From the NCBI GenBank assembly GCA_030549955.1, contig JAUQQI010000079.1, positions 3,499 to 20,927 on the forward strand: a DNA stretch of 17,429 nt. The letters are read 5' to 3'. The notes beneath the pieces are model-generated. The model worked only from the letters and a program-made list of their open reading frames with translations. It ran no database searches and was not told the origin of the DNA. A program made the translations under genes and the position numbers. Source of the stretch: Chloroflexota bacterium. GTDB taxonomy: Bacteria > Chloroflexota > Dehalococcoidia > JAUQQI01. This document shows, one piece after another, positions 7,847 through 16,046 of this stretch; position 1 is the first letter of the stretch; every line of letters begins with the position of its first letter.

Positions 7847-9051
7847 TGGACCAGGTCGGGGGGACACTGGGTTTTCCGCGACCCCTCGGCGGTGTCCGGG
7901 TGGTCGAAGTCGGCGGAGATATCGCCGGGGCTTTCTGCGGCAAGCTCCTGGCCGCCCTCGGGGCCGACGTCATCAAGGTCGAGCCGCCGGCGGGCGACCC
8001 GTGCCGGCGCCGGGGGCCCTTTCTCCGGGGCCAGGTTGACCCGGAATCGAGCCTGCTCTTTCTCTACCTCAACACCTCAAAGCGCGGGATTACCCTCGAC
8101 CTGACGAGTCCGACCGGGGCCGAACTTTTTGCCCGGCTGGCGGCAGCGGCTGACATCGTCGTCGAGAGCCTGGGGCCCGGTCGGGCTGAGGAGCTGGGGA
8201 TCGGCTACGGGGTTCTGGCCCGGGGCGGCCCCGGGCTTATCATGACCTCGGTTACGCCTTTCGGAGATACCGGCCCCTACCGGGACTATCTGGACGGGGA
8301 ACTCGTCCTGCTCGCCCTGGGGGGCCTGCTCAACATGGTGGGCGATTCGGACCGGGAGCCAGTCCGGCTCGGCGGCTACCAGGCCCAGTATGCCACCGGC
8401 CTGGCCGCGTTCACGGGGACGATGATTGCCCTCTGGCATCGGGACCTTACGGGCACCGGTCAGCACATCCAGATTTCCGCCCACGAGGCCGTGGCCTTTC
8501 TCGAGTGGAAGTCCCCGGTCTATTACCAGAGTGATGGGCGGGTCCGGCGGCGCGGGGGCGAGCAGTCCCAGTGGCTGGTCCTGCCCTGCCGGGACGGATT
8601 TGTCGCCTTCGTCTATCAGGACGGGAACTGGCCGGCAGTTAAGGAGCTGGTGGGTGACCCGCGCCTGGCCGACCCGAAGTTTGCCGACCGGCGGGGTCGG
8701 GTCGCAAACCGGGCGGAGCTTCGGGAGGTCCTCGCCGCCTGGACCGCCGAACGGACTAAAGAGCAGGTTTACCACGCCGCCCAGGCCCTCGGGATCCCGG
8801 TCGGCATGGTGGCCGATGCGGCCGACCTGGCGGCTTCGGCCCAGTACCGGGCCCGGGGCTTCTTCACCAGGGTGAACCACCCCCGCACCGGCGCGGCCCT
8901 TTATCCCGGGGTCCCCTTCGTCCTGGGCGGATACCGGCCGACGGTCAACCGGGCGCCCCTGCTCGGGGAGCACAACCTGGAAGTTTACACGACCCTGCTC
9001 GGCCTGTCAGCGGCGGAGGTGGCCGCCCTCCGGGAGCGGGGCGTGGTCTGA
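7846..9051 (+). CDS. CoA-transferase family III (CaiB/BaiF), Asp-to-Gln at the catalytic position
   Basis: This is a 401-residue family III CoA-transferase-like protein; the family moves CoA between carboxylic acids. Visible motifs are GVRVVEVGGDIAGAFCGKLLAALGADVIKVEPP at the N-terminus, NTSKRGITLDL, VESLGPGRAEELGIGY, SVTPFGDTGPYRDY, and C-terminal RGFFTRVNHP and LGEHNLEVYTTLLGL. In the stretch after PVRLGG, family members normally carry the Asp that forms the aspartyl anhydride (pattern x-A-D-L-x-A-G-L). Here the aligned stretch reads Y-Q-A-Q-Y-A-T-G-L, putting Gln there. The paralogue at 11522 keeps the Asp. This protein may be a CoA-binding relative, a racemase-like enzyme, or use another residue. 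It lies between the oxidoreductase remnant and SBP B. Confidence 0.9.
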   Translation: MDQVGGTLGFPRPLGGVRVVEVGGDIAGAFCGKLLAALGADVIKVEPPAGDPCRRRGPFLRGQVDPESSLLFLYLNTSKRGITLDLTSPTGAELFARLAAAADIVVESLGPGRAEELGIGYGVLARGGPGLIMTSVTPFGDTGPYRDYLDGELVLLALGGLLNMVGDSDREPVRLGGYQAQYATGLAAFTGTMIALWHRDLTGTGQHIQISAHEAVAFLEWKSPVYYQSDGRVRRRGGEQSQWLVLPCRDGFVAFVYQDGNWPAVKELVGDPRLADPKFADRRGRVANRAELREVLAAWTAERTKEQVYHAAQALGIPVGMVADAADLAASAQYRARGFFTRVNHPRTGAALYPGVPFVLGGYRPTVNRAPLLGEHNLEVYTTLLGLSAAEVAALRERGVV

Positions 9052-9066
9052 TCGGGGAGGGCAGCT

Positions 9067-10683
9067 ATGACGAACAGCCTGTTTGAGAGAGGCCTGTCAA
9101 GGCGGGAGTTTATCGGCGGGGTTGCCGGCCTCGGCCTGCTGGCCGCCTGCCGGCCGGCCGGAACGGCCCAGGCGCCATCGAACCAGGGGACCGCCGGTCA
9201 GCCGAAACGGGGCGGGACCCTCTACTGGTACCTGCCCGACGACCCGCCGGACCTGGACCCCCACATGCAGACAACCAGCTCCCTGCAATGGATTTGCGGG
9301 CTGGTCTACAACGGTCTCCTCAAGTACGACATCCGGCCGGGGAACCCGCCGGGAAGCCCCGGCGCGAACACCCCGGTGCCCGACCTGGCCGAAAGCTGGG
9401 AGCAGACCGACCCCCTGACCTATGTCTTCAGACTGCGCCGGGGCGTCCGGTTCCATGACGGCACGGAACTTACCGCCGAGGATGCGGCCTTCAGCCTTAA
9501 CCGGATCCGGACCCGGGACCCGCAGTTCCAGCGGGCCTATGCTTTCGAGCCGGTGGAGGCCGCCGAGGCTGTGGACCGCTATACCCTGCAGGTGCGGATG
9601 CGGGAACCGTATGCCGCCTTTATCAATCCGGTCGCGGCGGCCTATACCCGCATTGGCCCGAAACGGGTCATCGAAGAGCGGGGCGATATGAAGCAGGTGA
9701 TGGTCGGAACTGGCCCCTACCGGCTCAAAGAATACCGGCGGGGCGTCCGGTTCGTCTTCGAACGAAACCCGGACTACTTCAGCGCCCCGCTTCCCTACGT
9801 GGAAACCATCGAAATCCGAATCATTCCCGACGCCTCGGCCCAGCTGGCGGCCTTCACTGCCGGCCAGCTCGACATCTATACCCCGGCCAACGTCGACGAA
9901 TTCGAGAACCTCCGCCGGTCGATTCCGGGCCTCCAGAGCCTGGTCTTCAGCCGGGCCGAGATGAACGGCATCGGCCTGAACGTCCGCCGCAAGCCCTTCG
10001 ACGATATCCGGGTCCGACAGGCCCTCTGGTACGCGATCGACCAGGAAGAGGTCATCAAGGTGGTCTGGCGGGGCCAGGGTTACAAACACCGGGCCGTGCC
10101 GCCGGCCCTGGGCGACTGGGCGGTGCCCTACGAACAGCTTCCCTTAAGCGACTCGCCCAACTACGAAAAGGCCCGCCAGCTCCTGAAGGACGCCGGCTAC
10201 CCGGATGGGTTCGAGTTCGAGTGCAAGACGGTCTACCGCTATACCCAGAAGGAGGCCCAGGTCGTCGCCGAACAGCTCAAGCGCATCGGCGTCCGGATGA
10301 ATATCGCCGACGTCGAGTACGGGGCCTTTTTGAACGCCCGGAACCGGGGCGATTTTGAGGCCATCGCCTTCGCCCTAGCCCCGTTCGGGGACATCGAAGA
10401 CTTCACCTATGCCCTGTTCCACACCAGGGCCTCCCGCAACTTCGGCGGCTGGGGGAGCCCGGACCTGGACCGGATGTTTGAGGAGGCCCGCCGGGAAATG
10501 GACGTCCAGAAGCGCAAGGAACTCTATGCCCGCATTCAGCGGGAGCTGGCAACCCGGTGCTACATTCTCGACCTGCCCCGCAGCAACGGCTTCGAGGTCT
10601 GGCGACCCTATGTCAAAGATTGGGTGCCGGCCGAGAATCCGGAGCGGGGCCTGGCCTTTCACTACGTATGGCTCGATAAGTAG
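9067..10683 (+). CDS. Family-5 solute-binding Tat lipoprotein (SBP B)
   Basis: This is a 538-residue SBP_bac_5 binding lipoprotein. The Tat signal is GLSRREFIGG (residues 9-18) and the lipobox is LLAAC (Cys28). The mature part has KRGGTLYWYLPDDPPDLDPHMQ, VRFHDGTELTAEDAAFSLNRI, MVGTGPYRLKEYRRGVRF, ERNPDYFSAPLPYVETI, and ALWYAIDQEEVIKVV. A final domain ends HYVWLDK, similar to the minus-strand SBP ending YYWLDR. The length is normal and the frame intact. GGGGAGG at 9054-9060 gives ideal spacing to ATG 9067. It sits 15 bp after one CoA-transferase gene and 20 bp before a crotonase gene. A binding protein placed inside an acyl-CoA gene series suggests the imported solute is a carboxylate later activated to CoA, but this is inference. 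Confidence 0.93.
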   Translation: MTNSLFERGLSRREFIGGVAGLGLLAACRPAGTAQAPSNQGTAGQPKRGGTLYWYLPDDPPDLDPHMQTTSSLQWICGLVYNGLLKYDIRPGNPPGSPGANTPVPDLAESWEQTDPLTYVFRLRRGVRFHDGTELTAEDAAFSLNRIRTRDPQFQRAYAFEPVEAAEAVDRYTLQVRMREPYAAFINPVAAAYTRIGPKRVIEERGDMKQVMVGTGPYRLKEYRRGVRFVFERNPDYFSAPLPYVETIEIRIIPDASAQLAAFTAGQLDIYTPANVDEFENLRRSIPGLQSLVFSRAEMNGIGLNVRRKPFDDIRVRQALWYAIDQEEVIKVVWRGQGYKHRAVPPALGDWAVPYEQLPLSDSPNYEKARQLLKDAGYPDGFEFECKTVYRYTQKEAQVVAEQLKRIGVRMNIADVEYGAFLNARNRGDFEAIAFALAPFGDIEDFTYALFHTRASRNFGGWGSPDLDRMFEEARREMDVQKRKELYARIQRELATRCYILDLPRSNGFEVWRPYVKDWVPAENPERGLAFHYVWLDK

Positions 10684-10703
10684 CGATTCCAGGAGGAACG
10701 ACC

Positions 10704-11516
10704 GTGGGAGCATATGGAAACCTGGTCCTGATGGAGAAGAAGGACGGGTACGCGATCGTTACCCTGAACCGCCCTGAAAAGCGCAACGCCATGAGCCGGG
10801 CCGCCCAGCAGGAGCTCTGGGCGGCCCTGGACGACGCCAAAGCCGACTGCAAGGTCATTATCGTCACCGGGGCAGGGCCGGCCTTCTGCTCGGGCATCGA
10901 CCTTTCAGAACAGCGCCAGCTCCGCGAGGCCGGGGTCCGGGAGCGCCAGTATGCCTGGGGCAGCAACTCGTGGTTCGAGACCCAGGAGATTATCCGGCGT
11001 CACCCGGCGATTTTCATCGCCGCCGTGAACGGCTACGCCCTCGGCGGTGGTTTGACCCTGGTCCACAACTGCGAGCTGGCGATTGCGTCCGAGCGGGCTG
11101 AGTTCGGCATGCCCGAGGTCGGTTTCGGGACGTTTCCGGGGCTGGCCGGGCCGGCAACTATCCACCGGATCCTGCCTAAGCATTATAGCTACCTTATCCT
11201 GACGGCCCGCCGCATCGACGCCTACACGGCCGAGCGCTGGGGCATCGTGAACGAGGTCGTCCCCCACCACCAGCTCATACCCCGGGCCGAGGAGCTTGCC
11301 CGGCACATCTGCCAGTTTGACCCGGTCGTCCTTGATTACTCCAAGCGGGCCATCCGGGAAATTCCTTATATGGACTGGTCCCGGGGCATCGAATACGGCA
11401 TCTGGACCGGGATTGTCATCCGGTCCCAGACGGCCGCGGCCGCCGAAGGGATCCAGCGGTTTCTGAGCGGCCAGCCCAACCCCGGCCAGGGAACGGGGAC
11501 CTCCGACGGGAGGTGA
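10704..11516 (+). CDS. Enoyl-CoA hydratase/isomerase family protein (crotonase fold)
   Basis: This is a 270-residue crotonase-family protein. The family catalyses hydration, isomerisation or C-C/C-X cleavage of acyl-CoA thioesters. Visible are YAIVTLNRPEKRNAM, the first oxyanion-hole strand AFCSGIDLSE, the second NGYALGGGLTLVHNCELAIASERAEFG, and MPEVGFGTFPG. In true hydratases the GGG is followed by Cys-Glu, with Glu144 (rat numbering) as the first acid/base. Here Leu-Thr occupies that place. The second Glu (as in MPEV, equivalent to Glu164) is kept. Simple 2-enoyl-CoA hydration is therefore doubtful; isomerase, dehalogenase or lyase chemistry is possible. The GTG start has AGGAGG 7 nt upstream (10691-10696). 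The next gene's ribosome site lies within its last codons. Confidence 0.9.
   Translation: MGAYGNLVLMEKKDGYAIVTLNRPEKRNAMSRAAQQELWAALDDAKADCKVIIVTGAGPAFCSGIDLSEQRQLREAGVRERQYAWGSNSWFETQEIIRRHPAIFIAAVNGYALGGGLTLVHNCELAIASERAEFGMPEVGFGTFPGLAGPATIHRILPKHYSYLILTARRIDAYTAERWGIVNEVVPHHQLIPRAEELARHICQFDPVVLDYSKRAIREIPYMDWSRGIEYGIWTGIVIRSQTAAAAEGIQRFLSGQPNPGQGTGTSDGR
11508..11513 (+). promoter_or_regulatory. GGGAGG ribosome site deciding the 11522 start
   Basis: GGGAGG ends 8 nt before GTG 11522. It overlaps the alternative in-frame GTG at 11513, which would have no ribosome site of its own. This supports the shorter protein. Confidence 0.6.
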
Positions 11517-11521
11517 GGACC

Positions 11522-12775
11522 GTGACCGGGGCGCTGGCCGGAATCCGCATTGCCGACCTGACGATCATCACCGCCGGGGCGGCGGCGACCCAGATTCTCG
11601 CCGATTTTGGGGCCGAGGTCATCAAGGTCGAGGCGGGGCGCTATCCGGACCCGTTTCGGAGCTGGGGTAGCGGCCTCACCCCGCCGGCCGACGCCCAACG
11701 CCCCTGGGACGCCAGCCCCCCGTTCAATGTGGTCAACCGCAACAAGCTGGGCATAAGCCTGGACCTGAAGGACCCGCGGGGACGGGAAGTTTTCCTGCGC
11801 CTCGTACAGATAAGCGACGTTGTGACCGAAAACTTCCGTCGGGGCGTAATGGACCGCCTGGGTCTCGGCTACGAAGAGCTCCGCAAGGTCAAGCCCGACC
11901 TGGTCATGGTCTCGTTTTCGAGCCAGGGAAGCGATGGGCCGGAAAGTGGCTACGCCTCATACGGGTCGACCCTGGACGCCCTCTCGGGCCTTATGTCGGT
12001 GACCGGCTACGACGAGGACTCCCCGGTCTGGTCAGGCAACGACGTGAACTACCCGGACCAGGTCGTATCCCTGCTGGGGGCCGGGATTATCCTTGCCGGC
12101 CTCAGGTACCGGCGGCTGACCGGCCGGGGTATTTACATCGACGTGTCCCAGCGGGAGCTGGTCACCGCCATGCTTGGCGAGGTCATCCTGGACTACACCG
12201 TCAACGGGTGCCGCCGGCGGCCGGCCGGAAACCGGGACGCCTCGATGGTACCCCACGGGTGCTACCCCTGCCGGGGTGAGGACGCCTGGGTCGTCATCGC
12301 CGTAGAAGACGACCATCAGTGGGCCGCCCTCTGCCGGGTGATGGGGCGGCCGGAACTGGCCTCCGACCCGAACTTCGCGACCCTGCCGGCCCGGTGGCGC
12401 CGGGCGGCCGAAATCGACGCCGTGATTGCCGGGTGGACCTCCCGCCATGACAAGCGGGTGGTGATGGGCCTTCTCCAGGCAGCCGGGGTACCGGCCGGGG
12501 CTGTGCTGAACGGCCGGGACCTTCTGGAAGACCCCCATCTTAAGGCCCGGGGCTTCTTCACCCGGGTCGACCACCCGGTTGGCGGACCCCAGCTCCAGCG
12601 GACCTGGCCCTTCCGCCTGAGCCGGACCCCAGGGAAAGTTCGGCGCCCGGCGCCCTGCCTGGGCGAGCATACCCGGCAGGTTCTCACTGGTCTGCTCGGC
12701 TATTCGGAGGCGGAAGTGGACGAGCTGGAGGAAGCCGGGATTGTGGCCTACACCCCGGCAAAGGTTCAGGCGTGA
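11522..12775 (+). CDS. CoA-transferase family III (CaiB/BaiF), catalytic Asp present
   Basis: This is a 417-residue family III CoA-transferase. The N-terminal block is LAGIRIADLTIITAGAAATQILADFGAEVIKVEAG. Then come NRNKLGISLDLKDPRG, VTENFRRGVMDRLGLGYEELR, and SFSSQGSDGPESGYASYG. The stretch GNDVNYPDQVVSLLGAG has Asp at the position where the family forms the aspartyl-CoA intermediate. The end has ARGFFTRVDHPVGG and LGEHTRQVLTGLLG. It is therefore likely an active transferase, unlike the paralogue at 7846. Donor and acceptor acids cannot be told; succinyl-CoA is a frequent donor in this family. The start is GTG 11522, chosen by its ribosome site; GTG 11513 is the alternative. Its TGA shares one base with the ATG of the downstream permease, so transport and activation are translated together. 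Confidence 0.92.
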   Translation: MTGALAGIRIADLTIITAGAAATQILADFGAEVIKVEAGRYPDPFRSWGSGLTPPADAQRPWDASPPFNVVNRNKLGISLDLKDPRGREVFLRLVQISDVVTENFRRGVMDRLGLGYEELRKVKPDLVMVSFSSQGSDGPESGYASYGSTLDALSGLMSVTGYDEDSPVWSGNDVNYPDQVVSLLGAGIILAGLRYRRLTGRGIYIDVSQRELVTAMLGEVILDYTVNGCRRRPAGNRDASMVPHGCYPCRGEDAWVVIAVEDDHQWAALCRVMGRPELASDPNFATLPARWRRAAEIDAVIAGWTSRHDKRVVMGLLQAAGVPAGAVLNGRDLLEDPHLKARGFFTRVDHPVGGPQLQRTWPFRLSRTPGKVRRPAPCLGEHTRQVLTGLLGYSEAEVDELEEAGIVAYTPAKVQA

Positions 12776-13722
12776 TGGGCCGCTATATTGTGAGTCGGCT
12801 GGCGCTGGCCGTCCCGGTGCTCATCCTGGCCAGCCTGATGGTGTTTACCATCATCCGGCTGATTCCCGGGGACGTCGTGACTATGCGTCTGGGCGAGTCC
12901 GGGGAGACCCCGGAAGCCGCCGAAATGCGCCGGGTGCTGGGTCTTGACCGGCCGGTCTGGGCCCAGTATTTTGTCTGGCTCGGCAACGTGGGGCGCGGCG
13001 ACCTGGGCCTGTCGCTCTGGACCGGCAAACCGGTCGCCGAGGAGATCCTGCTGGCCCTGCCGGTCACCGCCGAGCTCGCCCTGCTGGCGATTGTTATCGC
13101 CCTGGCAATTTCGGTTCCTACCGGGCTCCTCTCGGCAGTGGTCCGGGAGAGCCCGCTGGATTACGTTGTCCGGCTTGTCAGCGTGGCCGGGCTGGCAATC
13201 CCGCCGTTCTGGCTCGGCACGATGTTTTTAATGCTGCCCGCTGTGTTGGCCGGCTGGGCCCCGAGCTCGCGGTACATCAGCCCGGCCGAGGACCTAACGG
13301 AGAATCTCAAGCAGTTTATCTTGCCGGCCTTAGCCCTCGGTTATTACTATGCCGCCTTCTCGATGCGGATGGTTCGGTCCCAGACCCTCGAGGTCCTGCG
13401 CCAGGATTACGTGCGGGTTGCCCGGGCCAAGGGCCTGAGCGAGCCGCAGGTGGTCGTGAAACACGTTCTGAAGAACGCCCTTATCCCGACTATTACCCTG
13501 GCCGGGGCCCAGCTCGGGGTTCTTATCGGCGGGGTCGTGGTCATTGAGCAGATTTTCTCCCTGCCGGGCCTGGGCCGCCTCACCCTCTGGGCGATCTCAG
13601 TCCGGGATTACCCCCAGCTCCAGGCCAACGTCCTGCTCACCTCGGTCTTCGTCATCGTTATCAACCTGGCGGTTGACATCATTTATGCCTGGCTCGACCC
13701 GAGAATCCGGCTCGGAAGTTAG
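12775..13722 (+). CDS. DppB-type ABC transporter permease
   Basis: This is a 315-residue inner-membrane permease of the peptide/nickel ABC importer family. It begins MGRYIVSRLALAVPVLILASL, a membrane helix. Also visible are IIRLIPGD, RGDLGLSLWTGKPV, multiple hydrophobic helices, the cytoplasmic EAA loop DYVRVARAKGL that docks the ATPase, VVVIEQIFSLPGLG, and the terminal YAWLDPRIRLGS. Length and motif order match the family. The start ATG shares a base with the previous TGA; GTG 12772 would add one residue. It forms a heterodimer with the DppC-type permease 1 bp downstream. One or both of SBP A and SBP B in the same gene series probably deliver substrate to it. No ATPase gene is visible in the window. 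Confidence 0.93.
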   Translation: MGRYIVSRLALAVPVLILASLMVFTIIRLIPGDVVTMRLGESGETPEAAEMRRVLGLDRPVWAQYFVWLGNVGRGDLGLSLWTGKPVAEEILLALPVTAELALLAIVIALAISVPTGLLSAVVRESPLDYVVRLVSVAGLAIPPFWLGTMFLMLPAVLAGWAPSSRYISPAEDLTENLKQFILPALALGYYYAAFSMRMVRSQTLEVLRQDYVRVARAKGLSEPQVVVKHVLKNALIPTITLAGAQLGVLIGGVVVIEQIFSLPGLGRLTLWAISVRDYPQLQANVLLTSVFVIVINLAVDIIYAWLDPRIRLGS

Positions 13723-13723
13723 C

Positions 13724-14611
13724 ATGGGGTCCGGTGGCATCCTGGAATCGACCTTGCCCCGACTGCGCCGGTGGGAATCGGGAGTTGCGGTTCGGGTTAT
13801 CCGCCGGCCGCTGGGCCTTTCGGCCCTGGCGGTTATTGGGGTAATTTCGGCGGCTGCAGCCCTGGCTCCCGTCCTGGCCCCTTTCGACCCCGAGGCGATC
13901 CACTCCGACCATGTCCTTTCGCCTCCGGGCTGGCCCTTTATCATGGGCACCGACGACTTCGGCCGCGATATCCTGAGCCGGGTCATGTACGGCGGCAGGA
14001 TTTCCCTGGCAGTTGGGGTCTCGGCCGTGGTCCTCGGCGTGGGCCTCGGGGCGTTCATCGGGCTCGTTTCGGGCTACCTCGGGGGCTGGTTTGATCTGCT
14101 CGTCCAGCGGGTCATCGACGCCCTGATGTCCCTGCCGACCCTGATTCTCGCCCTGGCCATCGTCGCGATGCTCGGCACCAGCGTCCGGAACGTGATTCTG
14201 GCCGTGGGCGTCGCCCTGGTGCCCGGAACCTCCCGGGTTACTCGCTCGGTGGCCCTCGCCGTGAAAGAAGAACCCTTTATCGAGGCGGCCCGGGTCGTGG
14301 GCTGCACGCACCCGCGAATTATCCTTCGCCACCTGCTCCCGAACGCCTTCGGGCCGCTTATGGTAATTGCGACGGCCAGCCTCGGCTCAGCCATTGTCGC
14401 CGAGGCCGCGTTAAGTTTCCTCGGCCTCGGCACCCCACCCCCGACCCCATCCTGGGGCCAGATGATGACGGGAAGCGCCCGGACCTACATTGTGACGGCC
14501 CCCTGGATGGCCTTCTTTCCGGGGCTGGTCCTGAGCCTGCTGGTGCTGGCCATAAACCTGCTCGGGGACACCCTGAGGGATATTCTCGACCCCCGGCTGC
14601 GGAGCCGGTGA
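13724..14611 (+). CDS. DppC-type ABC transporter permease
   Basis: This is a 295-residue membrane permease of the DppC/OppC family. After a short cytoplasmic N-terminus (RRWESGVAVRVIRRPLG) a first helix (LSALAVIGVISAAAALAPVLAPFDP) leads to the hallmark GTDDFGRDILSRVMYGGRISL. Further helices follow, with the MSLPTLILALAI segment, the EAA-type loop EPFIEAARVVGC...ILRHLLPN, ALSFLGLGTPPPTPSWG, and the terminal LRDILDPRLRSR. ATG 13724 lies 1 bp after the stop of the DppB-type gene. An upstream in-frame ATG at 13544 would add 60 residues inside the partner gene and is not supported. The ribosome site is a weak GGAAG, consistent with coupled translation. It pairs with the upstream permease to make the transmembrane channel. 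Confidence 0.93.
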   Translation: MGSGGILESTLPRLRRWESGVAVRVIRRPLGLSALAVIGVISAAAALAPVLAPFDPEAIHSDHVLSPPGWPFIMGTDDFGRDILSRVMYGGRISLAVGVSAVVLGVGLGAFIGLVSGYLGGWFDLLVQRVIDALMSLPTLILALAIVAMLGTSVRNVILAVGVALVPGTSRVTRSVALAVKEEPFIEAARVVGCTHPRIILRHLLPNAFGPLMVIATASLGSAIVAEAALSFLGLGTPPPTPSWGQMMTGSARTYIVTAPWMAFFPGLVLSLLVLAINLLGDTLRDILDPRLRSR

Positions 14612-14621
14612 AACAAACCGA

Positions 14622-14629
14622 GGGAGGAG
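14622..14629 (+). promoter_or_regulatory. GGGAGGAG ribosome site for the PrpD-family gene
   Basis: GGGAGGAG lies 5 nt before ATG 14635, one of the strongest ribosome sites in the window. It rules out the upstream in-frame GTG at 14608. Confidence 0.7.
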
Positions 14630-14634
14630 TTTTC

Positions 14635-16002
14635 ATGGGCAAGGTCGAAGAACGCATTGCCGAGTTTGTTCTGGAGACGGACCCGGAGTCGATCCCTGAA
14701 GACTGCTACCGGGTCGCCCGGGACGGCTGTTTCGACTGCGTCGGCGTCATGCTGGCCGGGGCTGCCGAGCCCCACGGCCGGATGATCGCCGACTTCGCCC
14801 GGAGGGAGGGCGCACCTGGGCCCTGCACCGTGGCCGGAACCGAAATTCAGACGGCCCCGGCCATGGCCGCGTTAGCCAACGGCACCCTCGCCCATGCCCT
14901 GGATTACGACGACATGGGCGGCTTCGGCCACCCGTCGGCTGTCCTTTTGCCGGCGGCCCTCAGCCTGGCCGAGCTTAACGGCACCCCGGGCCGGGAGCTT
15001 CTAGCCGCCTACGTCATCGGTTTTGAGGTTGCCTGCCACCTTTCCAGGGGCGCGAACTATATCCAGGGCGAGCGGGGCTTTCATTCGACGGCGGTCTTCG
15101 GGACCCTTGGGGCTGCGGCGGCGGCCTGCCGTCTGCTGGGCCTCTCCCGACGGCAGACAGTGATGGCCCTGGGCATTGCGGCCTCAATGCCGTCGGGGGT
15201 CCTTCAGAATTTCGGGACCCACACCAAGCCTTTGCATGCCGGGATGGCCGCCCGGAACGGTGTAATGGCGGCGCTGCTGGCCCGGGAGGGCTGGCTTTCG
15301 AGTCCGGATGCGGTGGCCGGGCCCATCGGCTGGGCGACGGCTTACCTGGGTGAGGGCCGGTATGATACCCGGGCGATGGTCAAAGACCTGGGAACTGTCT
15401 GGTTTACGAAGGAGCGAATCGTCATCAAGAAATACCCCTGCTGTGGCAGCAACCACAGTGCCCTGGACTCGCTCCTGAGTCTGATGCGGGAGTACGGGTT
15501 TGCAGCGGCTGATGTTGAGGAGGTTGAGGTTTACGGGCTGCCCGGCATTGCCCACGTCTTGCTTTACCCCGAGCCTGAGTACGCGTTTCAGGGCAAGTTC
15601 AGCATAAATTACTGTGTGGCCACGGCCCTGGTCGACGGAGGGGTGGAGGTCGAAAGCTTCAACGACGAGAAACTCGCCCGGCCGGAGCTGAGGGAGGCGC
15701 TGCGAAAGGTTGAAATCAAGGTGACGCCGAAGTGGGACCCGGGCTACTCACCACACCCAGCCGAAACGCCGGTCACGGTACGGCTTAAGGACGGGCGGGT
15801 ACTTACCCGGTCCACTAACCGGCACACAATGCGCGGCTCGGTGGCGAATCCGCTTACGCCCGAAGAGCTTAAGGCCAAGTTCCGGGCGAATGGGCTGAGG
15901 TCGCTGGCCGGGGAAGAGGTCGAGCGGGCCATCGAGCTCTGGTGGTCGTTGCCCGAGCTGCCTGACATCAGGGAGGCCACGGCCACCCTCCGCCGCGGGT
16001 AG
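14635..16002 (+). CDS. MmgE/PrpD family protein
   Basis: This is a 455-residue cytosolic protein of the MmgE/PrpD family. The family includes 2-methylcitrate dehydratase, cis-aconitate decarboxylase and iminodisuccinate epimerase, all acting on polycarboxylates. Visible are the N-terminal helical domain with ALANGTLAHALDYDDMGGFGHPSAVLLPAAL (Asp92/93, His99), GFHSTAVFGTLGAAAA (His150), THTKPLHAGMAARNG (Lys198), KKYPCCGSNHSALD, and a C-terminal lid domain ending in a PDIREATATLRRG tail. The His, Asp and Lys positions match those the family uses for catalysis, so it is probably active. It lies between the permease pair and a TctC/TctB tricarboxylate-type transporter, suggesting its substrate is an imported di- or tricarboxylate. 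The exact reaction cannot be chosen from sequence, and MmgE/PrpD proteins are often misnamed. Confidence 0.9.
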   Translation: MGKVEERIAEFVLETDPESIPEDCYRVARDGCFDCVGVMLAGAAEPHGRMIADFARREGAPGPCTVAGTEIQTAPAMAALANGTLAHALDYDDMGGFGHPSAVLLPAALSLAELNGTPGRELLAAYVIGFEVACHLSRGANYIQGERGFHSTAVFGTLGAAAAACRLLGLSRRQTVMALGIAASMPSGVLQNFGTHTKPLHAGMAARNGVMAALLAREGWLSSPDAVAGPIGWATAYLGEGRYDTRAMVKDLGTVWFTKERIVIKKYPCCGSNHSALDSLLSLMREYGFAAADVEEVEVYGLPGIAHVLLYPEPEYAFQGKFSINYCVATALVDGGVEVESFNDEKLARPELREALRKVEIKVTPKWDPGYSPHPAETPVTVRLKDGRVLTRSTNRHTMRGSVANPLTPEELKAKFRANGLRSLAGEEVERAIELWWSLPELPDIREATATLRRG

Positions 16003-16033
16003 CGTTTTTTCAGGCTCACCAGTTAAGTCGAAC

Positions 16034-16039
16034 AGGAGG
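16034..16039 (+). promoter_or_regulatory. AGGAGG ribosome site for the TctC-type gene
   Basis: AGGAGG lies 7 nt before ATG 16047. It marks 16047 as the true start. The open frame that carries most of the binding domain has an internal ATG at 16111 with no such site and no signal peptide. Confidence 0.7.
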
Positions 16040-16046
16040 TCAGACA

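Noticed and set aside
9097..10089. 330-codon minus-strand open frame opposite SBP B
   Set aside because: There is no recognisable domain or ribosome site, and the opposite frame is a complete binding protein.
5305..11516. Assignment of the locus to steroid side-chain degradation because of the Ltp-like/DUF35 pair and crotonase
   Set aside because: No acyl-CoA dehydrogenase, ring-cleavage or other steroid-specific gene is visible. The pair is also found in unrelated pathways.
13544..13723. Upstream ATG extension of the DppC-type gene
   Set aside because: It would overlap the partner permease by 60 codons and adds Pro/Ser/Arg-rich residues unlike the family.
15990..16015. Intrinsic terminator at the run of six T after the PrpD gene
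   Set aside because: Only very short or imperfect stem pairings precede the T run. The next gene follows closely with a strong ribosome site, so a terminator is not supported.
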